This document shows, one piece after another, positions 8,322-10,883 of a stretch of 10,883 bases of DNA (position 1 is its first letter; every line of letters begins with the position of its first letter). The stretch is from positions 1 to 10,883 of the forward strand of contig JAICMB010000061.1 of NCBI GenBank assembly GCA_025929455.1, given 5' to 3'. Under the pieces are notes generated by a model, which worked only from the letters and a program-made list of their open reading frames with translations, was not told where the DNA came from and searched no databases. The DNA is from Bryobacteraceae bacterium. Lineage in GTDB: Bacteria; Acidobacteriota; Terriglobia; Bryobacterales; Bryobacteraceae. Both the position numbers and the translations under genes were made by a program.

Positions 8322-9738
8322 CTTCATCGCGATGTTGCCGCTGGAGGTGCTGGCCGGCACAGCGCTGCTGGTGATGCTGGCCACCGCGATCCGGCGGAGC
8401 CACACGGCCGCCTTGGTTGTGACGCTTGCCGGGCTCGCGGCAGCGTTCATCTGTCTATGGCCGGCGGCGCACGGTTCGGCCGCGATCATGGGCCTGCTCG
8501 TCGCCGACACATATGCCCTGTTCTATCAGGGACTCCTCATTGCCGGGGCATTTGCCGTTGCTGCGCTGGCGCACGGTTATCTCGAACAACACGACGTCCA
8601 GTGCGAAGAGTTTTACATGTTGTTGTTGCTGGCAACCCTCGGCGCTTCCGTGCTCGCATCGAGCACGCACTTCGTCTCGTTTTTCCTCGGGTTGGAGTTG
8701 CTCAGTGTATCTCTGTACGGCCTGATCGCATATAACGACGCCAAGCGGTTGCCGGTAGAGGCCGGGATCAAGTACTTGATTCTGGCGGCGGAATCCGCGG
8801 CCTTTCTTCTCTTTGGAATGGCATTGATCTACGCGGAAACCGGGAGCATGGAATTCGCGACCATTCTGAGGCGTTCGCTCACCGGCGGCGGCGCCGTTTT
8901 CCTGTTGTCCGGGCTGGCGCTGATTGTGACGGGCATCGGGTTCAAGCTGGCCGTCGTTCCGTTCCATCTGTGGACACCGGATGTTTATGAAGGTGCTCCG
9001 GCGCCGGTCACCGCATTCGTGGCGACCGTGTCCAAGGGGGGCATGTTCGCGCTGCTGGTGCGCTGTTTCCACGATATGGGCGGGGAACGCTATCCCTCCG
9101 TCGCCGTCATGTTCGCCATTATCGCGATCGCCTCCATGATTGGCGGCAATGTCCTCGCGTTACTGCAGAATAACGTGAAACGCATCCTGGCCTATTCGTC
9201 GATCGCCCACCTCGGGTATCTGCTGGTGGCGTTTCTGGCCGGCGGCACACTCGCAGTCGAGGCAGTCACGTTCTATCTGGTCGCCTATTTCATCATGACG
9301 ATCGGCGCTTTCGGCGTGATAACGGCGCTCTCCACTTCCGAACGCGATGCCGACCGGATGGAGGATTATCGAGGCCTGTTCTGGCGCCGCCCGGTGCTGG
9401 CTGGGATTTTCACCATTATGATGTTTTCGCTCGCGGGTATCCCGCTGACCGCCGGCTTTATCGGCAAGTTCTACGTGGTCGCTGCCGGCGCATCCGTGGG
9501 AGTCTGGGCGTTGATCATCATTCTTGTCGTTACAAGTGGTATCGGATTGTTCTACTATTTGCGGATTGTCGTTGCACTCTACAGTGACGAAGAGCAAGCC
9601 GCACCAGCGTTTGCGCCAGCGCTATCGACCGGAATGCTTGCCGTGTTATACGTCCTCACCGTGGCATTGTTCTGGCTGGGCATATATCCCGCTTCTATAC
9701 TCGACACCATTCGAACTGCAGCCGCAGCGATGATATAG
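8308..9738 (+). CDS. nuoN: NADH-quinone oxidoreductase subunit N
   Basis: Proximal antiporter-like proton-pumping subunit (ND2 homologue), next to NuoK. The product is 476 aa (E. coli 485). Key residues are E130 (FLGLELLSVSLYGL), K213 (GFKLAVVPFHLWTPDVYEGAPAP), K243 (VSKGG) and K387 (GFIGKFYV), matching E. coli E133, K217, K247 and K395. NVKRILAYSSIAHLGYLLVA and MEDYRGLFWRRP are also characteristic. One unusual point is E162, a carboxylate in the middle of a membrane helix (LILAAESAAFLLFG) where E. coli has Ala. The start is ATG 8308, with a weak GGA 6 nt upstream and a 14-nt overlap with nuoM. It is the last gene of the operon: after the TAG the next genes run in the opposite direction. Confidence 0.97.
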   Translation: MRAADFIAMLPLEVLAGTALLVMLATAIRRSHTAALVVTLAGLAAAFICLWPAAHGSAAIMGLLVADTYALFYQGLLIAGAFAVAALAHGYLEQHDVQCEEFYMLLLLATLGASVLASSTHFVSFFLGLELLSVSLYGLIAYNDAKRLPVEAGIKYLILAAESAAFLLFGMALIYAETGSMEFATILRRSLTGGGAVFLLSGLALIVTGIGFKLAVVPFHLWTPDVYEGAPAPVTAFVATVSKGGMFALLVRCFHDMGGERYPSVAVMFAIIAIASMIGGNVLALLQNNVKRILAYSSIAHLGYLLVAFLAGGTLAVEAVTFYLVAYFIMTIGAFGVITALSTSERDADRMEDYRGLFWRRPVLAGIFTIMMFSLAGIPLTAGFIGKFYVVAAGASVGVWALIIILVVTSGIGLFYYLRIVVALYSDEEQAAPAFAPALSTGMLAVLYVLTVALFWLGIYPASILDTIRTAAAAMI

Positions 9739-9757
9739 GGATCCAGGCACTGCGCCC

Positions 9758-9773
9758 TTGCGTCAAAACGCAA
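9758..9773. repeat. Short hairpin after nuoN
   Basis: TTGCGT and ACGCAA form a perfect 6-bp stem with a CAAA tetraloop, 19 bp after the nuoN stop. No T-run follows it, so it is at best a weak or Rho-assisted 3' end of the nuo transcript. Its left arm with two loop bases (TTGCGTCA, 9758-9765) is also complementary to TGACGCAA at 9831-9838, so alternative pairing is possible. Confidence 0.45.
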
Positions 9774-9833
9774 TCGACGCCGCGGATGATGCGCTTCAGC
9801 ACGGCTAGCCGGAGACGCTGGCGCGTGCGATGA

Positions 9834-9849
9834 CGCAAAAAGGTTTGCG
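9834..9849. repeat. Second short hairpin in the nuoN 3' spacer
   Basis: CGCAAA and TTTGCG form a 6-bp stem with an AAGG loop. The bases TGACGCAA at 9831-9838 are the reverse complement of 9758-9765, linking this element to the first hairpin. No terminator-like T-tract follows on either strand. Confidence 0.4.
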
Positions 9850-10079
9850 CGAATTACGGAGCCGGTTCGGTGCGTTCCATAGGTTCGGAAGACGGCTGAC
9901 CAGAACGTGGGCGCCGGTAATCAATATCTAGCCACCTACGTGTAATTTATGCGCTATCTGGAGCAATTGGACCAGGCCGGCCAAGCACACGCAGAGGACA
10001 CCAGAAATGAAATCGTTCTGACGCTGTCGCTTTCGCCGCTACGCGCCAGCCTGGAAAAAGTGCTGTGGCGCAGGCCAGA

Positions 10080-10271
10080 TCACGGAAGCGCGGCGCCATT
10101 CCAGGACGGAGCGTCGCTCGCCGGGAACGATTCTATAGACGCCTCGTCCACCAGATCCGGAGCGTCCGGCGCCGGCCTCCTGCGCCGCTGTCCGCGGATG
10201 ATGAAGTAGAACACAATCGCAGCTCCGGCCAACAGCCCAACCACTTTCGCGAGCTTTCCCAGTCTCCGCAC
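10080..10271 (-). CDS. Small single-pass membrane protein with ESFPASD tail
   Basis: The product is 63 aa and its function is unknown. It has a basic N-terminus (MRRLGKLAK), one hydrophobic segment at about 9-26 (VVGLLAGAAIVFYFIIRG), a run of arginines at 29-32, a Pro/Ala linker, and an acidic C-terminal motif DEASIESFPASDAPSW at 42-57. I recall similar D-E-x-x-x-E-S-F-P-A-S-D-x-P-x-W tails from many small uncharacterised bacterial proteins, which argues that this is a genuine gene. The charge pattern predicts the N-terminus to be anchored at the membrane, with the polar tail on the arginine-rich, probably cytoplasmic, side. The start is GTG 10271, with AAGGG 5 nt upstream. It lies 35 nt downstream of the ArsC-like selenoprotein gene on the same strand and is probably co-transcribed with it. 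Overlapping plus-strand frames look like shadows. Confidence 0.7.
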   Translation of the reverse strand: MRRLGKLAKVVGLLAGAAIVFYFIIRGQRRRRPAPDAPDLVDEASIESFPASDAPSWNGAALP

Positions 10272-10306
10272 GTCTGCCCTTTCCCGACGCAGTGCCCATT
10301 GACGTG

Positions 10307-10651
10307 CTACAGCACGTCTTTATACGTGTCTTCGTCGAAGCCAACGACGAGCGTACGGCCCCTCCGGAGCGCCGGTGCACGCAAATTGCCGGTGGGGCCC
10401 AGGAGCAGCCGTGCCAGAGTGTCGTCATCGGGCTTTTCGGATTTCAGATTCACGTGAACGACCCGCTTGCCTTTGGCAACATAGATATCATCGACATCAC
10501 GCGCTAACTTCAGAGCGTCAGTGCGCCGAATTGCCGTCTGCCGTGCGTTCACTTCCACAGCGCTTCGAATATCGTTTTTCGCAAGAAACTCCTGCGTCTT
10601 CTTGCAACTGGTTCAGCCCGGCCGGTGATACCGCCAGTCGACGTGTGCCAT
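10307..10651 (-). CDS. ArsC/Spx-family UxxC selenoprotein (in-frame UGA as Sec)
   Basis: Thioredoxin-fold protein of the ArsC/Spx/YffB family, 114 aa if the UGA at 10615-10613 (codon 13) is read as selenocysteine. The N-terminus reads MAHVDWRYHRPG-U-TSCKK-TQEFLAKNDI. This lines up with the Spx/ArsC pattern of a beta strand followed by Y-x-x-P-x-C-x-x-C-[RK]-K, so U13 takes the place of the first Cys of CxxC and C16 is the resolving Cys. The C-terminal half carries the usual family ending (LLGPTGNLRAPALRRGRTLVVGFDEDTYKD), with normal family length. The start is ATG 10651 with AAAGGG 4 nt upstream; an in-frame TGA 9 nt further up bounds the frame. Read without Sec, only the fragment from the GTG at 10558 would be called, and it lacks the active site. 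A SECIS-like hairpin follows the UGA. Its function is likely redox; the substrate is unknown and arsenate reduction is not shown. The alternative is a nonsense-mutated pseudogene. Confidence 0.8.
10581..10605 (-). promoter_or_regulatory. Candidate bacterial SECIS hairpin
   Basis: In the minus-strand mRNA, GCAAGAA (8-14 nt after the UGA) pairs perfectly with UUCUUGC. A G-U pair can extend the stem inwards, and U-G plus U-A pairs can extend it outwards, to about 10 bp. The apical loop is 9-11 nt and rich in G and A. A stem-loop inside the coding region immediately 3' of the UGA is what SelB needs in bacteria. The UGA-to-loop distance of 14-15 nt is at, or slightly below, the short end of what I recall for known elements. 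I judged the pairing by eye only. Confidence 0.6.
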
Positions 10652-10735
10652 TGGTCCCTTTCATTCCTATTCTCCGCTGATTCGGAATACAGGGATAAGG
10701 ACCCACCGTCGCGGGACAATTGGACGGGAGGGCCC
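10652..10735. promoter_or_regulatory. Divergent promoter region
   Basis: These 84 bp separate the start codons of the minus-strand selenoprotein gene and the plus-strand flavoprotein gene, so they should contain both promoters. I see no strong -35/-10 pair on either strand. A small inverted repeat, ATTCC (10663-10667) and GGAAT (10684-10688), lies near the selenoprotein start and could be an operator, but it is only 5 bp per arm. Confidence 0.45.
10726..10732 (+). promoter_or_regulatory. Ribosome binding site of the flavoprotein gene
   Basis: GGGAGGG lies 3 nt before ATG 10736 (core GGAGG, spacer 4). The spacing is tight but the match is strong, and it supports this start codon. Confidence 0.65.
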
Positions 10736-10883
10736 ATGAATTCGACGTTCGATCTTGTTGTCATCGGGACGGGCGAAGCCGGCGCCACCGCAGCAGCCCG
10801 GTGCCGTGGCGCGGGTTGGCGGGTCGCGATTATCGATTCGCTTCCGTATGGCGGAACTTGCGGACTGCGGGGTTGCGATCCGA
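10736..10883 (+). CDS. FAD pyridine nucleotide-disulfide oxidoreductase (partial, 5' end)
   Basis: The gene runs off the window; 49 codons are visible. The N-terminus is a Rossmann FAD-binding motif: a beta strand (FDLVVIG), the glycine loop G11-T-G13-E-A-G16, and a second strand ending at D34 (RVAIID). It is followed by YGGTCGLRGCDP with the redox-active pair C42 and C47 (CX4C). This places it in the class I disulfide reductase family (dihydrolipoamide dehydrogenase, glutathione reductase, mercuric reductase). The GGTC-x-LRGCDP wording suggests one of the uncharacterised glutathione-reductase-like branches rather than a true E3 subunit, but this is only an impression. The gene is divergent from the UxxC selenoprotein across 84 bp, which makes a functional link plausible: the flavoenzyme could supply electrons to the selenol/thiol centre. 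Confidence 0.85.
   Translation, partial: MNSTFDLVVIGTGEAGATAAARCRGAGWRVAIIDSLPYGGTCGLRGCDP

Larger units (their letters stand above)
9739..10079. other. Convergent intergenic region without a clear gene
   Basis: This 341-bp spacer lies between the end of nuoN (plus) and the end of the small membrane-protein gene (minus). I find no convincing gene on either strand. It contains two short hairpins, a 10-bp palindrome (CGGCTAGCCG, 9802-9811), a possible broken reading frame, and an inverted repeat close to the minus-strand gene (GCGCCA 10043-10048 with TGGCGC 10066-10071, the second arm and loop still inside the spacer). Since two transcription units converge here, terminators are expected, but no hairpin followed by a T-tract is visible. 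Confidence 0.6.

Noticed and set aside
9949..10209. Plus-strand ORF of 86 aa in the spacer
   Set aside because: It has no ribosome site, and about half of it is antisense to the small membrane-protein gene, whose frame is much more protein-like.
10307..10558. Short minus-strand ORF starting at GTG 10558 taken as a complete gene
   Set aside because: It lacks the beta strand and CxxC/UxxC active site that lie just upstream in the same frame. The longer frame through the UGA matches the whole ArsC/Spx domain.
10652..10735. Sigma70 promoter candidates (for example TTGTCC on the minus strand)
   Set aside because: No -10 box at a proper distance matched well enough to call.
10518..10788. Minus-strand ORFs of 62 and 79 aa covering the divergent region
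   Set aside because: They overlap the selenoprotein start and the flavoprotein 5' end, and have no domain or membrane features.
1..10883. CRISPR arrays, tRNA genes, insertion sequences
   Set aside because: I saw no regularly spaced repeats, tRNA-like cloverleaf or transposase coding sequence.

Overview
The window is a GC-rich bacterial segment with two parts. Positions 1 to 9738 carry the distal part of a respiratory complex I operon on the plus strand (end of a probable nuoF, then nuoG, H, I, J, K, L, M, N). Positions 9739 to 10883 carry a short convergent spacer, two small minus-strand genes, and the start of a divergent plus-strand flavoprotein gene.

The nuo genes are packed tightly: several junctions are 4-nt ATGA overlaps, the others are gaps of 1 or 8 nt or longer overlaps. 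They encode the FeS-bearing NuoG and NuoI, the quinone-site subunit NuoH, and the proton-pumping membrane arm (NuoJ, K, L, M, N). All metal ligands and pump residues checked are present, so the complex looks functional. Subunit lengths and motifs resemble the E. coli-type NADH:quinone oxidoreductase, including the four cysteines of cluster N7 in NuoG. One irregularity is that the nuoJ reading frame runs 71 nt into nuoK, although another frame has a TGA overlapping the nuoK ATG. This suggests a 1-nt indel near the end of nuoJ.

The most interesting locus is at the right end. On the minus strand, a 114-codon frame (10651 to 10307) contains one in-frame UGA at codon 13. It reads as an ArsC/Spx-family thioredoxin-fold protein whose CxxC motif is UxxC. 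A 7 to 10-bp hairpin begins a few nt after the UGA, as expected for a bacterial SECIS element. I interpret this as a selenoprotein that ordinary gene callers would truncate or miss. Downstream of it is a 63-aa single-pass membrane protein with a conserved-looking ESFPASDAPSW tail. Divergently upstream, across 84 bp, begins an FAD pyridine-nucleotide disulfide oxidoreductase with an intact CX4C pair. Together these could form a small thiol/selenol redox module.

The organism is probably a Gram-negative, respiring bacterium that has selenocysteine machinery (not in this window). E. coli-like complex I operons occur in Gammaproteobacteria, and I recall them also in Acidobacteriota and some deltaproteobacterial lineages. 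The window does not decide between these.
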